This document shows, one piece after another, positions 16,027-23,508 of a DNA stretch of 36,815 nucleotides. The stretch lies in contig NZ_SMKR01000063.1 in the NCBI RefSeq assembly GCF_004348725.1, positions 1 to 36,815 on the forward strand, given 5' to 3'. The notes beneath the pieces were generated by a model, which searched no databases, was not told the DNA's origin, and saw only the letters and a program-made list of their open reading frames with translations. Each line of letters opens with the position of its first letter. Within the stretch, counting starts at the first letter, position 1. Both the position numbers and the translations under genes were made by a program. Origin of the DNA: Kribbella turkmenica. GTDB lineage: Bacteria > Actinomycetota > Actinomycetes > Propionibacteriales > Kribbellaceae.

Positions 16027-17351
16027 TTGAGGTTCACCTGACCTCCGCGCAGGAGGGGGCCGACCATCAGGGTGGTCAGGTCCGGTACGTCGGCCGGCGC
16101 CACACCCATCTGCGGGCCGACGACCGAGTCGATCACCTTCTGCTCGGCCGGCGTACCGACGCCCTGGGTGTCCATGTCGAAGCCCGGCATGGACCGGTGC
16201 AGCTGGAGGTTCAGCGGGAACCGCTGTTCCTTGTGGTGGTCGCCGATCACGCCGTCCTCACCGGTGATGTACGGCACCGGGTTCTCCTGGCTGTACGGAC
16301 CTGGATGCGCACCCGGGTGACTGTAGTTCTTCCCGACGCAGACCGGCCCACGGCGATCCTTGTAGGCCGGCAGTTCGTTCGGTTCGTACGGCGTCGGCTG
16401 GTTGGTGATCAGCTCCAGGTTGATGTTCAGCCGGCCGTTGCGGAACGTGTCGTTCAGGATCGGCGCGGTCTCGGTCATCACCTTGAGGAAGCACGGGTAC
16501 TCCGGCGAGTACCGCTCCAGCAGGTCCAGCACCGGACGGCTCACCTCGCCGAGCCGGATCGCCCGGTCCTCGTTCTCCTTCAGGAAGGTGTTCGTCGTAC
16601 CGGACAGCGTCTGGACGTCGACGAAGAACTTCTGCAGCTGCACCTGCTTCTCCACCACCGTGTTGCCGGTGATGGTCAGGTTCCGCAGGGCACGGACCAG
16701 GTCCGGCGTCGCATCGCCGTACAGCTGGGAGACCTGGGTCAGCTTGGTCAGCGAGGCCATCAGCTTCGGGAGGTTCGGGTTCAGCTTCTTCAGGTACGCG
16801 TCCAGCTGGGTCAGAGTGCCGGCGATCTCGGTGCCGCGGCCCTCGAGCGCGGTGGCCAGGGCGTTCAGAGTCGCGTTCAGGTCGGCCGGGTCGACCGCCT
16901 GCAGCAGCGGCAGCGCATCGTTCAGGACCTTCTCGATCTCGATGCCGACCGCGGTCTTGTCCCGGGAGATCACGTCACCGGCCCTGATCTGCCGGCCCTG
17001 CGGCCCGCTCGGCGGGACCAGGGCGACGTACTTCTCGCCGAACAGCGTCTTCGGCAGGATCCGGGCGCTGACCGCGCTGGAGATCTCGGCCACCTGCTCC
17101 GGCTTCAGTGCGAGCTGGACGGTCGCCTCGTCGCCGTCCGTCGAGACTCCGCGGACCTCGCCGACGATGATGCCGCGCAGCTTCACGTCCGCGTGCTCGT
17201 TGAGCTGCAGGCCGATGTGGCTGGTCTTCAGCTCCACGTCGACCGTCCTGGTGAAGACCTTGGCGTAGAACGCGTAGGTCAGCCAGAGCAGGAAGCACAA
17301 GACGCCGATGAAGGCGACGCCCAGGATCTTGTGCGGCACACGCCTGGTCAT
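16023..17351 (-). CDS. mceA: MCE family protein, MceA position
   Basis: 442 residues, the first MCE protein after the permeases. The anchor covers about 9-29 (ILGVAFIGVLCFLLWLTYAF). The MCE domain has LKTSHIGLQLNEHADVKLRGI, VGEVRGV and LFGEKYVALVPP, and helices run to about residue 290. The long C-terminal region (YSPEYPCFLKVM, then PVCVGKNYSHPG) with two Cys is characteristic of MceA-type proteins. The ATG at 17351 has GGGAGG at good spacing, but that site lies inside one arm of a 10-bp inverted repeat, so initiation may be controlled. Confidence 0.92.
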   Translation of the reverse strand: MTRRVPHKILGVAFIGVLCFLLWLTYAFYAKVFTRTVDVELKTSHIGLQLNEHADVKLRGIIVGEVRGVSTDGDEATVQLALKPEQVAEISSAVSARILPKTLFGEKYVALVPPSGPQGRQIRAGDVISRDKTAVGIEIEKVLNDALPLLQAVDPADLNATLNALATALEGRGTEIAGTLTQLDAYLKKLNPNLPKLMASLTKLTQVSQLYGDATPDLVRALRNLTITGNTVVEKQVQLQKFFVDVQTLSGTTNTFLKENEDRAIRLGEVSRPVLDLLERYSPEYPCFLKVMTETAPILNDTFRNGRLNINLELITNQPTPYEPNELPAYKDRRGPVCVGKNYSHPGAHPGPYSQENPVPYITGEDGVIGDHHKEQRFPLNLQLHRSMPGFDMDTQGVGTPAEQKVIDSVVGPQMGVAPADVPDLTTLMVGPLLRGGQVNLK

Positions 17352-17470
17352 GGGGCCTCCCGGCCTGGACTGAGGAGCGCAGGGAGCGAAGCGACCGGAG
17401 TGACGAGGGAAGGCCGGGAGTTCGAGCCCCAGGACCCGCCGCGCCGGAGGCGTGGCATCAGTACAGTCAT
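17348..17470 (-). CDS. possible small ORF between yrbEB and mceA (doubtful)
   Basis: A 40-residue frame starts four bases after the yrbEB stop and ends with an ATGA overlap to mceA, so it would couple the two genes. The product is Arg/Ser/Pro-rich, has no membrane segment, and resembles no family I know. Much of it is encoded by the inverted-repeat element at 17357-17420, so it may be chance. It would nevertheless keep ribosomes moving through an RBS-masking hairpin. Confidence 0.25.
   Translation of the reverse strand: MTVLMPRLRRGGSWGSNSRPSLVTPVASLPALLSPGREAP
17357..17420. repeat. 10-bp inverted repeat masking the mceA ribosome binding site
   Basis: CTCCCGGCCT at 17357-17366 is the exact complement of AGGCCGGGAG at 17411-17420, with 44 bases between. 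The loop has a GC-rich ladder (GAGCGCAGGGAGCGAAGCG) typical of actinobacterial intergenic repeats. On the mceA transcript the downstream arm contains the GGGAG of the Shine-Dalgarno. A folded arm would hide it. Confidence 0.6.
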
Positions 17471-17474
17471 GGCG

Positions 17475-18305
17475 TCACCCCGCCAGCCTGACGGTGGTCG
17501 TCGTACCCCAGATCGCCATCGACAGCAGCAGGTCGACGACGTTGATGACGACGATGGACGTCCGTACGGCGCGACCGACGGCGACACCGACACCGGCGGG
17601 GCCGCCACTCGCGTGATAGCCGTAGTAGCAGTGCACCAGGATCACCAGGACCGCGAAGACCAGCACTTTCCCGAACGACCACAGGACGTCACCCGGTGGC
17701 AGGAAGAGATGGAAGTAGTGGTCGTACGTGCCGGTGCTCTGACCGTAGAACACGGTCACCGTGAGCCGAGTGGCGAAGTACGACGCGAGCAGGCCGATCA
17801 TGTACAGCGGGATGACCGCGACCATCCCGGCGATGATCCGGGTGGTGACCAGGAACGGCAACGACGGGATCGCCATCACCTCGAGCGCGTCGATCTCCTC
17901 GCTGATTCGCATCGCGCCGAGCTGCGCGGTGAACCCGCAACCGACCGTCGCGGCCAGTGCGATACCGGCGATCAACGGACCGATCTCGCGGGTGTTGATG
18001 TAGGCGGAGACGAAACCGGCGAAGGCCGAGGTACCGAGCTGGTTCAGCGCCGAGTAACCCTGCAGGCCGACCTCGGTGCCGGTGAAGAAGGCCAGGAAGG
18101 TGATCACGCCGACGGTGCCGCCGATCACCGCCAGTGCGCCGGTGCCCAGCGTCACCTCGGCCAGCAGCCGGAGGATCTCCCGGCGGTAGCGCCGCACCGA
18201 GCGGCCCGACCAGGCCAGCGCCTTGATGTAGAAGGTGAGCTGCTCGCCCAGCCGGTCGAGCGAGCTGAGTGGTTTGCGAACCAGCGTGTCCATCAGGGCC
18301 GACAT
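17475..18305 (-). CDS. yrbEB: MCE/YrbE ABC transporter permease B
   Basis: 276 residues of the MlaE/YrbE permease family. About five or six hydrophobic helices are visible, with the family core ISEEIDALEVMAIPSLPFLVTTRIIAG, the coupling-helix region that contacts MceG. The ATG at 18305 is one base past the yrbEA stop and has GGGGG upstream. It pairs with YrbEA to form the inner-membrane part of the importer. It is followed by a 123-base gap before mceA, the only loose junction in the operon. Confidence 0.93.
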   Translation of the reverse strand: MSALMDTLVRKPLSSLDRLGEQLTFYIKALAWSGRSVRRYRREILRLLAEVTLGTGALAVIGGTVGVITFLAFFTGTEVGLQGYSALNQLGTSAFAGFVSAYINTREIGPLIAGIALAATVGCGFTAQLGAMRISEEIDALEVMAIPSLPFLVTTRIIAGMVAVIPLYMIGLLASYFATRLTVTVFYGQSTGTYDHYFHLFLPPGDVLWSFGKVLVFAVLVILVHCYYGYHASGGPAGVGVAVGRAVRTSIVVINVVDLLLSMAIWGTTTTVRLAG

Positions 18306-18306
18306 G

Positions 18307-19083
18307 TCAGGCCCCCTTCGGCGGAACAAGCTGGAAGTAGATCGCGGTCATCGCGAAGTTGGCGACGAACAGCAGCATGAAGGTGATGACGACGGACTGG
18401 TTCACCGCGTCGCCGACCCCCTTCGGCCCGCCGCCCGCGTTCATTCCCTTGTACGACGCGACGACCGCGGCGATGAACCCGAACACCAGCGCCTTCGCCT
18501 GGCCCTGCCACAGGTCGGGCAGGTGGGCGAGCGCGGTGAAGGAGGCTATGTAACTGCCTGGTGTGCCGTCCTGCAGCACGACGTTGAAGACGTAGCCGCC
18601 CATCACGCCGACGACGCTGACGAAACCGTTCAGGAAGAACGCGACCAGCATCGTCGCCAGCACCCGCGGCACCACCAGCCGCTGGATCGGGTCGATCCCG
18701 AGCACCATCATCGCGTCCAGCTCCTCGCGGATCTTCCGCGCGCCGAGGTCGGCGCAGATGGCCGACCCACCGGCACCGGCGATCAGCAGCGCGGTCGCGA
18801 TCGGCGACGCCTCCCGGACCACGGCCAGTACGGCGGCCGACCCGGTGAAGGCCTGCGCACCGAACTGCTTGATCAACCCGCCGACCTGCAACGCGATCAC
18901 GGCACCGAACGGGATCGCCACCAGCGCCGTCGGGATGATCGTCACGCTCGCTACGAACCACGCCTGCTGGAGGAACTCCTTCAGCTGGAACGGACGGCGC
19001 ACCGACGCCCGGGCGGTGTCGAGCGCGAAGGAGAACAGCGAGCCGGCGTGCTTCAGCGGGGCGGTGGCATTCAGTACGGTCAC
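18307..19083 (-). CDS. yrbEA: MCE/YrbE ABC transporter permease A
   Basis: 258 residues from a GTG at 19083 that overlaps the mceG stop (GTGA). The longer reading to 19149 would run back into mceG. The MlaE-family signature IREELDAMMVLGIDPIQRLVVPRVLA is clear, as are several membrane helices and the glycine-rich IAGAGGSAICADLGARK loop. It acts with YrbEB as the permease dimer powered by MceG. Confidence 0.93.
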   Translation of the reverse strand: MTVLNATAPLKHAGSLFSFALDTARASVRRPFQLKEFLQQAWFVASVTIIPTALVAIPFGAVIALQVGGLIKQFGAQAFTGSAAVLAVVREASPIATALLIAGAGGSAICADLGARKIREELDAMMVLGIDPIQRLVVPRVLATMLVAFFLNGFVSVVGVMGGYVFNVVLQDGTPGSYIASFTALAHLPDLWQGQAKALVFGFIAAVVASYKGMNAGGGPKGVGDAVNQSVVITFMLLFVANFAMTAIYFQLVPPKGA

Positions 19084-20027
19084 GTAGCCCCCACGACGTC
19101 GGGGGCGAAGGAACCCGGTGGCGGGCTGACGCCGTTCTCGCGGCACCACTCGCCGGGCGGGCGCTGGGTCGGCCGGATCAGGCCGCTGCTCGGCAACTGC
19201 TGCACCGGGATCGGCGGCAGCGGCGGCAGCTCCTGGTCGGCCTCCCGGGCCAGTTCGTCGGCGTCCTTCTCCTCGGACATGCCGATCGGGCCGACCCGCT
19301 GGGCGTTCAGGAACTGGCGGACGACCGGTTCCTCACTGGACAGCAGCATCTCCCGCGGACCGAACATCGCCAGGTGCCGGTGGTACAGCAGGCCGATGTT
19401 GTCCGGCACGGTGCGCGCGGTGTTGATGTCGTGGGTGACGATCAGGCAGGTCGCCTGGGTCATCTCGTTCAGGTCGATGATGAGCTGGTTGAGGAACGCC
19501 GTCCGCACCGGGTCCAGCCCGGAGTCTGGCTCGTCGAACAGCAGGATCTCGGGCTCCAGCACGAGCGCGCGGGCCAGGCCGGCCCGCTTGCGCATCCCGC
19601 CGGAGATCTCGCCCGGCAGCTTCCGCTCCGCGCCGACCAGGCCGACCATCTCCATCTTCTCCATCACGATGGAACGGATCTCGGCCTCGGACTTCCTGGT
19701 GTGCTCACGCAGTGGGAAGGCGACGTTGTCGTAGAGGTTCATCGAGCCGAACATCGCGCCGTCCTGGAACAGCACACCGAACAGCTTGCGGATCTCGTAC
19801 AGCTCCCGCTCGGAGCAGGTGGCGATGTCGGTGCCCTCGATGTGGACATGACCCTTATCCGGCTTGAGCAGACCGATCATCGTCTTCAGGAATACGGACT
19901 TCCCGGTACCGGAAGGGCCCAGCATCACGCAGATCTCGCCGGCGGGCAGCGTCAGGGACACGTCGCCCCAGATCAACTGGTTTCCGAAGGACTTGGTGAG
20001 ACCCTCGACGCGGACTTCTACGCCCAC
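19080..20027 (-). CDS. mceG: MCE transporter ATP-binding protein
   Basis: 315-residue ABC ATPase of the Mkl/MceG type. Walker A is GPSGTGKS at 37-44, the Q-loop Gln is 88, the signature is ISGGM at 141-145 (Met instead of Gln, as in MlaF/Mkl), Walker B is ILLFDE at 161-166, and the H-loop is THD. After about residue 245 there is an acidic then Pro-rich extension (PPLPPIPVQQ), known in mycobacterial Mkl and linked to its stability. The GTG start at 20027 has AGGAGG upstream. It is the first gene of the operon; in mycobacteria mkl is unlinked to its mce operons but also lies between rplJL and rpoBC. Confidence 0.95.
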   Translation of the reverse strand: MGVEVRVEGLTKSFGNQLIWGDVSLTLPAGEICVMLGPSGTGKSVFLKTMIGLLKPDKGHVHIEGTDIATCSERELYEIRKLFGVLFQDGAMFGSMNLYDNVAFPLREHTRKSEAEIRSIVMEKMEMVGLVGAERKLPGEISGGMRKRAGLARALVLEPEILLFDEPDSGLDPVRTAFLNQLIIDLNEMTQATCLIVTHDINTARTVPDNIGLLYHRHLAMFGPREMLLSSEEPVVRQFLNAQRVGPIGMSEEKDADELAREADQELPPLPPIPVQQLPSSGLIRPTQRPPGEWCRENGVSPPPGSFAPDVVGAT

Positions 20028-20102
20028 CGGTCCTCCTCACGGGATGTCTGTTGGCCCCGAACCGACGACGTTTCGCCGTGTCCAACGACGGGGCAGTGGC
20101 CT

Positions 20103-20131
20103 AGGTTACGCACGAGTACGGTTTTGCGTAA
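20103..20131 (-). promoter_or_regulatory. predicted mceG promoter
   Basis: On the minus strand TTACGC (20131-20126) and TAACCT (20108-20103) are 17 bases apart. They would start the mce operon near 20096, about 70 bases before the GTG. The -10 is good and the -35 is weak. Both hexamers overlap the arms of the inverted repeat at 20104-20133. Confidence 0.45.
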
Positions 20132-20133
20132 CC
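20104..20133. promoter_or_regulatory. operator-like 9-bp inverted repeat over the mceG promoter
   Basis: GGTTACGCA (20104-20112) and TGCGTAACC (20125-20133) are perfect complements with a 12-base spacer. The site covers the predicted mceG -35 and -10, as expected for a dimeric repressor (TetR or GntR type). No such regulator gene is adjacent. Confidence 0.55.
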
Positions 20134-20139
20134 CCCGCA

Positions 20140-20183
20140 GGTCAAGCGACGGTGACCAATACGTCACGCTCCGGTCACGCCGA
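20140..20183 (+). promoter_or_regulatory. PHO-box-like array, four direct repeat units of 11 bp
   Basis: Four consecutive 11-base units begin GGTCAAG (20140), GGTGACC (20151), CGTCACG (20162) and GGTCACG (20173). The spacing and the G(G/T)TCAC core match the direct repeat units bound by the response regulator PhoP in Streptomyces. The array is upstream of a PhoX-type phosphatase gene, the expected target for phosphate starvation control, and also upstream of mceG on the other strand. Confidence 0.5.
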
Positions 20184-20184
20184 T

Positions 20185-20223
20185 CACGGGCTGCTGATCG
20201 CCGGACACGGTCTGCTGATCGCC
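20185..20223. repeat. 18-bp direct repeat with 21-bp period
   Basis: CACGGGCTGCTGATCGCC at 20185-20202 recurs at 20206-20223 with one mismatch. The period is two helical turns, placing both copies on the same DNA face between the PHO-box-like array and the phosphatase start. The rest of the gap to 20327 shows no clear further signal. Confidence 0.6.
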
Positions 20224-20327
20224 ACGCGGCTCCGGTGATCCTAGCGGTACGCCGAGATCTGTCCGGACCGCCACCCGAAAGTTAGCGTCGATCAAGGGCA
20301 TCACAGTGGCCGAGGAGGGGACGAGGG

Positions 20328-21791
20328 ATGAGTATCGAACGACGGACATTCCTGAAGGGCAGCGCGGCGGTCGCGGGCGGCGTGCTCGCGGGCGGGCCGT
20401 TCCAGGGGTTCGTGGCCGCCCAGGCCGCGGCCGCACCGCGGGGCCACCGGCCCTCCCCGAGACTGCTGGCGATCCCGGACCTGCGCGACGGCAAGGTCCG
20501 GCTGCACCTGCCGAAGGGGTTCGCCTACCGGTCCTTCCACGACACGGAGTTCCCGGTCGTGCTGGACGACGGCACCAGCCTGCCCGGCCGGCACGACGGC
20601 ATGGGCGCGTTCAAGCGGCGCAACGGCAACATCGTGCTGGTCCGCAACCACGAGCTGAACAATCCGGGTGCGCCGTTCGGCCCGGGGACGCCGTACGACG
20701 CGATGGCGCAGGGCGGGACGACGACGGTCGAGGTGACCCGGTACGGCCAGGTGGTCGAGGCGTACACCAGCCTGAACGGCACGATGATGAACTGCAGCGG
20801 CGGCATCATGCCGTGGGGCAGCTGGGTCACCTGCGAGGAGACGGTGAACGGGCCGGACGTCGGCCCCGACTTCACCCGGACGTCGAAAATCCCGCTGACC
20901 AAGCCGCACGGGTTCGTCTTCGAGGTGCCGGCCCGCGGCCAGTCCGACCGCGAGCCGATCACGCACGCCGGCCGGTTCGCGCACGAGGCCGTCGCCTTCG
21001 ACCCCAAGGACGGCTACCTCTACCTGACCGAGGACAACTTCGCGTTCCCGTCCGGCTTCTTCCGCTACCGCCCGCCGCGGCACCCGATGAAGTCCGGCCG
21101 ACTGCAGGACGGCGGCCGGCTGCAGATGCTGGCCGTCAAGGGCCGTCCGAACCTGAACCTGGCCGCCTCGCAGCCGAGGCGGGCGACGTACGACGTGACG
21201 TGGGTCGACATCGACGACCCGGCGCCGACGTTCCCGTACACACCGGGGCAGACCGCGCCGACGACGAACGACCAGGCCCTGGTGTACGTCGGCGACCAGG
21301 GTCGCGGGCAAGGAGCGGCGTACTTCTCCCGGCTGGAAGGGCAGGTGTACGACGACAACGTCGTGTACTTCTGCTCGACGCAGGGTGGCGGCGCGGCCGA
21401 GACCGGGCCGGATTCGGTCGGTGGCTACGGAAACGGTTTCGGGCAGGTCTGGGCGTACCACACGAGGGCGAACAAGCTGCAACTGATCTACGAGTCGCCG
21501 AACCGCGAGACGCTGGACTTCCCGGACAACGTGACGACCAGTAGGCGCGGCACTCTGGTGCTCTGCGAGGACAACGTCGACGACAACTACCTGCGTGGTC
21601 TGTCCCGGGGCGGTCAGCTGTGGGACATCGCGCTGAACCGGCTCACCAGCAGCACCGGTGTGCCGCGTTTCAACGACGAGTTCGCCGGCTCGACCTTCAG
21701 CCCGGACGGGCACACACTGTTCGTCAACATCCAGGCCAGTCGCGGGATGACGTTCGCCATCTGGGGACCGTGGCATCGCATCGGTGTCTGA
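20328..21791 (+). CDS. PhoX-family phosphatase, Tat-exported
   Basis: 487 residues of the PhoX (DUF839) alkaline phosphatase family. These enzymes use iron and calcium ions and release phosphate from organic phosphates outside the cell. A Tat signal is plain (ERRTFLKG at 4-11, then a hydrophobic stretch and Ala-rich cleavage region near 36). The family core NCSGG (155-159, Cys156) and WGSWVTCEE (163-171) is present, as are the conserved AHEAVAFDPKDGYLYLTED and the GSTFSPDGHTLFVN end. The ATG at 20328 has GAGGGGACGAGGG upstream. A PHO-box-like array lies 145 bases upstream. The next gene overlaps its end by eight bases. Confidence 0.9.
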   Translation: MSIERRTFLKGSAAVAGGVLAGGPFQGFVAAQAAAAPRGHRPSPRLLAIPDLRDGKVRLHLPKGFAYRSFHDTEFPVVLDDGTSLPGRHDGMGAFKRRNGNIVLVRNHELNNPGAPFGPGTPYDAMAQGGTTTVEVTRYGQVVEAYTSLNGTMMNCSGGIMPWGSWVTCEETVNGPDVGPDFTRTSKIPLTKPHGFVFEVPARGQSDREPITHAGRFAHEAVAFDPKDGYLYLTEDNFAFPSGFFRYRPPRHPMKSGRLQDGGRLQMLAVKGRPNLNLAASQPRRATYDVTWVDIDDPAPTFPYTPGQTAPTTNDQALVYVGDQGRGQGAAYFSRLEGQVYDDNVVYFCSTQGGGAAETGPDSVGGYGNGFGQVWAYHTRANKLQLIYESPNRETLDFPDNVTTSRRGTLVLCEDNVDDNYLRGLSRGGQLWDIALNRLTSSTGVPRFNDEFAGSTFSPDGHTLFVNIQASRGMTFAIWGPWHRIGV

Positions 21792-22272
21792 ACAGGACGT
21801 ACTGATCTGGTTGCACGACGACTCGACGGTCGCCCGCAGTGTCAGCGACCTGACTGGGCTGGCGCCACTCGCGGCCGTCGGGATCGTCGTGCTGACAGTG
21901 CTGCTGAGCCTGCGCCGGTGGCGGGACGCACTGTTCTTCACTGCCGCAGTCGGTGTCGTGTGGGCAGTGAATCCACTGCTGAAGCAGCTCTTCGGGCGGT
22001 CGCGGCCGGAGCTGTGGCCGTTGCCGCCCGAGGTGTCGGAGTACAGCTTTCCGAGTGGGCACGCGGCGAACACCGCGGCGCTCGTCGGTGCGCTGGTGCT
22101 GATCGCGGGCCGGCTACCGGTGCTCCTGCTCGGCGCGGTGCTGGTGCTGATCGCCGGCTGGGCGCAACTGGCGCTCGGTCGGCACTATCCGACCGACGTA
22201 CTCGCCGGGTGGCTGTGGGCGCTCACCTTCGTTGCAGTCGTCCGGAACGTGACGAAGGGCGGCCCTGGGTAG
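21784..22272 (+). CDS. PAP2 superfamily membrane phosphatase
   Basis: 162 residues with several hydrophobic helices. Motif 1 is KQLFGRSRP (67-75), motif 2 is PSGHA (Ser91, His93) and motif 3 is GRHYPTD (His134, Asp138). It probably dephosphorylates a lipid phosphate or undecaprenyl diphosphate at the membrane face. One oddity: the Arg usually six residues before the motif-3 His is Gln128, while an Arg stands directly before the His. The GTG start at 21784 overlaps the PhoX gene, so the two phosphatases are co-translated. The stop sits in the loop of a terminator hairpin. Confidence 0.88.
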   Translation: MSEQDVLIWLHDDSTVARSVSDLTGLAPLAAVGIVVLTVLLSLRRWRDALFFTAAVGVVWAVNPLLKQLFGRSRPELWPLPPEVSEYSFPSGHAANTAALVGALVLIAGRLPVLLLGAVLVLIAGWAQLALGRHYPTDVLAGWLWALTFVAVVRNVTKGGPG

Positions 22273-22284
22273 GACCGCCCTTCG
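22253..22284 (+). terminator. hairpin terminator at the end of the phosphatase operon
   Basis: CGAAGGGCGG (22253-22262) pairs perfectly with CCGCCCTTCG (22275-22284) around a 12-base loop that contains the PAP2 stop codon. As the facing rplJL operon ends nearby, it may work in both directions. Confidence 0.7.
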
Positions 22285-22298
22285 GCGTACTGCTCGTT

Positions 22299-22316
22299 GT
22301 GCGGCTCACGCCGCAC
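22299..22316 (-). terminator. hairpin just downstream of rplL
   Basis: GTGCGGC (22299-22305) and GCCGCAC (22310-22316) form a perfect 7-bp stem with a four-base loop, three bases past the rplL stop on the minus strand. There is no T-run. It probably protects or ends the rplJL message. Confidence 0.65.
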
Positions 22317-22319
22317 AGG

Positions 22320-22709
22320 TCACTTCAGCGTGACGGTGGCGCCGGCGCCCTCGAGGGCCTCCTTGGCCTTCTCCGCGGCAGCCTTGTCGACCTTCTCCAG
22401 GATCGGCTTCGGAGCCGACTCGACGAGGTCCTTGGCCTCCTTCAGGCCGAGGCTCGTGAGACCGCGCACCTCCTTGATGACCTGGATCTTCTTGTCGCCG
22501 GCGCTCTCGAGGACGACGTCGAACTCGTCCTGCTCGGCGGCCTCCTCGGCCGGGGCGGCGCTGCCCGCGGCCGGAGCGGCGGCAACGGCGACCGGGGCGG
22601 CGGCGGTGACGCCGAACTCCTCCTCGAACGCCTTAACGAACTCCGACAGCTCCAGCAGGGTCAGTTCCTTGAACTGGCCGAGGAGCTCTTCGGTGCTGAG
22701 CTTCGCCAT
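22320..22709 (-). CDS. rplL: 50S ribosomal protein L7/L12
   Basis: 129 residues: an N-terminal dimerisation domain ([30 protein letters not shown] region, residues 1-33), an Ala/Pro/Glu hinge, and the C-terminal factor-binding domain with [20 protein letters not shown] and the Ala/Glu-rich end AGATVTLK. It recruits translation factors to the ribosomal stalk. The ATG at 22709 has AGGAAGGA upstream. It is cotranscribed with rplJ, 66 bases away. Confidence 0.98.
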   Translation of the reverse strand: MAKLSTEELLGQFKELTLLELSEFVKAFEEEFGVTAAAPVAVAAAPAAGSAAPAEEAAEQDEFDVVLESAGDKKIQVIKEVRGLTSLGLKEAKDLVESAPKPILEKVDKAAAEKAKEALEGAGATVTLK

Positions 22710-22775
22710 GGTGGCGGTCCTTCCTAACAATGGTGCTTCGTGATCACTGGTGGGGTACTACGGGTGAGATTCGCT

Positions 22776-23390
22776 TCAGCTGTCAGCTGCAGCGGTCTCC
22801 TCGGTGCTCGCCTCGGCAGGTGCCTCGACCGTGTCCTGCACGGCCGGCGCCTCGTCCGCCGCGGGTGCGGCAGCCTCGGCCGGCAGCTTGTCCTGCAGCG
22901 CCGCGAACAGGCGCGCGGCCTGCGACAGCGGAGCAGCGAACAGCGACACCGCTTGCTGCGGAGCCGCCTTCATCGCACCTGCGAGCTTCGCGAGGAGAAC
23001 CTCACGCGACTCCAGGTCAGCGAGCTTGCTGATCTCGTCAGAGCCGAGTGCCTTGCCTTCCAGCACTCCACCCTTGATGACGAGCATGGGGTTCGCCTTG
23101 GCGAAGTCACGCAGACCCTTGGCCGCAACCACCGGGTCGCCCTTGATGAAGGCGATGGCCGACGGACCCTCGAGCAGCGAGTCGAACGACTCGACACCCG
23201 CGTCCTTGGCCGCGATCTTGGTCAGCGTGTTCTTCACCACGGCGTAGTTCACGTCGTCACCGAGCGCAGTGCGCAGTTGCCGCAGCTGCGCCACGGTGAG
23301 CCCGCGGTACTCGGTCAGCACGGCGCCGTTCGAGCTACGGAACTCGTCCGTGAGCTCGGCGACAGCGGCTGCCTTGTCCGGCCTCGCCAT
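22776..23390 (-). CDS. rplJ: 50S ribosomal protein L10
   Basis: 204 residues, the base of the ribosomal stalk. Conserved stretches are [45 protein letters not shown] and [16 protein letters not shown]. The C-terminus is an Ala/Glu/Asp-rich tail longer than in E. coli, as in other actinobacteria. The ATG at 23390 has AGAAGGAG upstream; the longer reading to 23471 would start in the leader hairpin. L10 with L12 commonly represses its own message. Confidence 0.97.
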   Translation of the reverse strand: MARPDKAAAVAELTDEFRSSNGAVLTEYRGLTVAQLRQLRTALGDDVNYAVVKNTLTKIAAKDAGVESFDSLLEGPSAIAFIKGDPVVAAKGLRDFAKANPMLVIKGGVLEGKALGSDEISKLADLESREVLLAKLAGAMKAAPQQAVSLFAAPLSQAARLFAALQDKLPAEAAAPAADEAPAVQDTVEAPAEASTEETAAADS

Positions 23391-23451
23391 GGGGTCTCCT
23401 TCTCTTGGCTTCCACGCCTCGGACCCCCTGGAGAAGGTTCTGCAAAGGAAA

Positions 23452-23477
23452 ACGCCCCTGCGCGGGCGCAAGGGCGT
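23452..23477 (-). terminator. hairpin with T-run in the rplJ leader
   Basis: On the minus strand ACGCCCTTGC (23477-23468) pairs with GCAGGGGCGT (23461-23452) with one G-U, followed by TTTT. It resembles an intrinsic terminator or attenuator 60 bases before rplJ. However, the best promoter nearby would start transcription inside the first arm, so it may instead stop read-through from the MFS gene or cap the 5' end of the message. Confidence 0.5.
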
Positions 23478-23479
23478 GA

Positions 23480-23508
23480 AACATACGTACTGCTGTCACA
23501 CTGTCCAA
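23480..23508 (-). promoter_or_regulatory. predicted rplJL promoter
   Basis: TTGGAC (23508-23503) and TATGTT (23485-23480) on the minus strand have a 17-base spacer, a good primary-sigma match about 90 bases before the rplJ start. The TTGGAC -35 is the same hexamer as in the proximal rpoB promoter. Confidence 0.5.
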
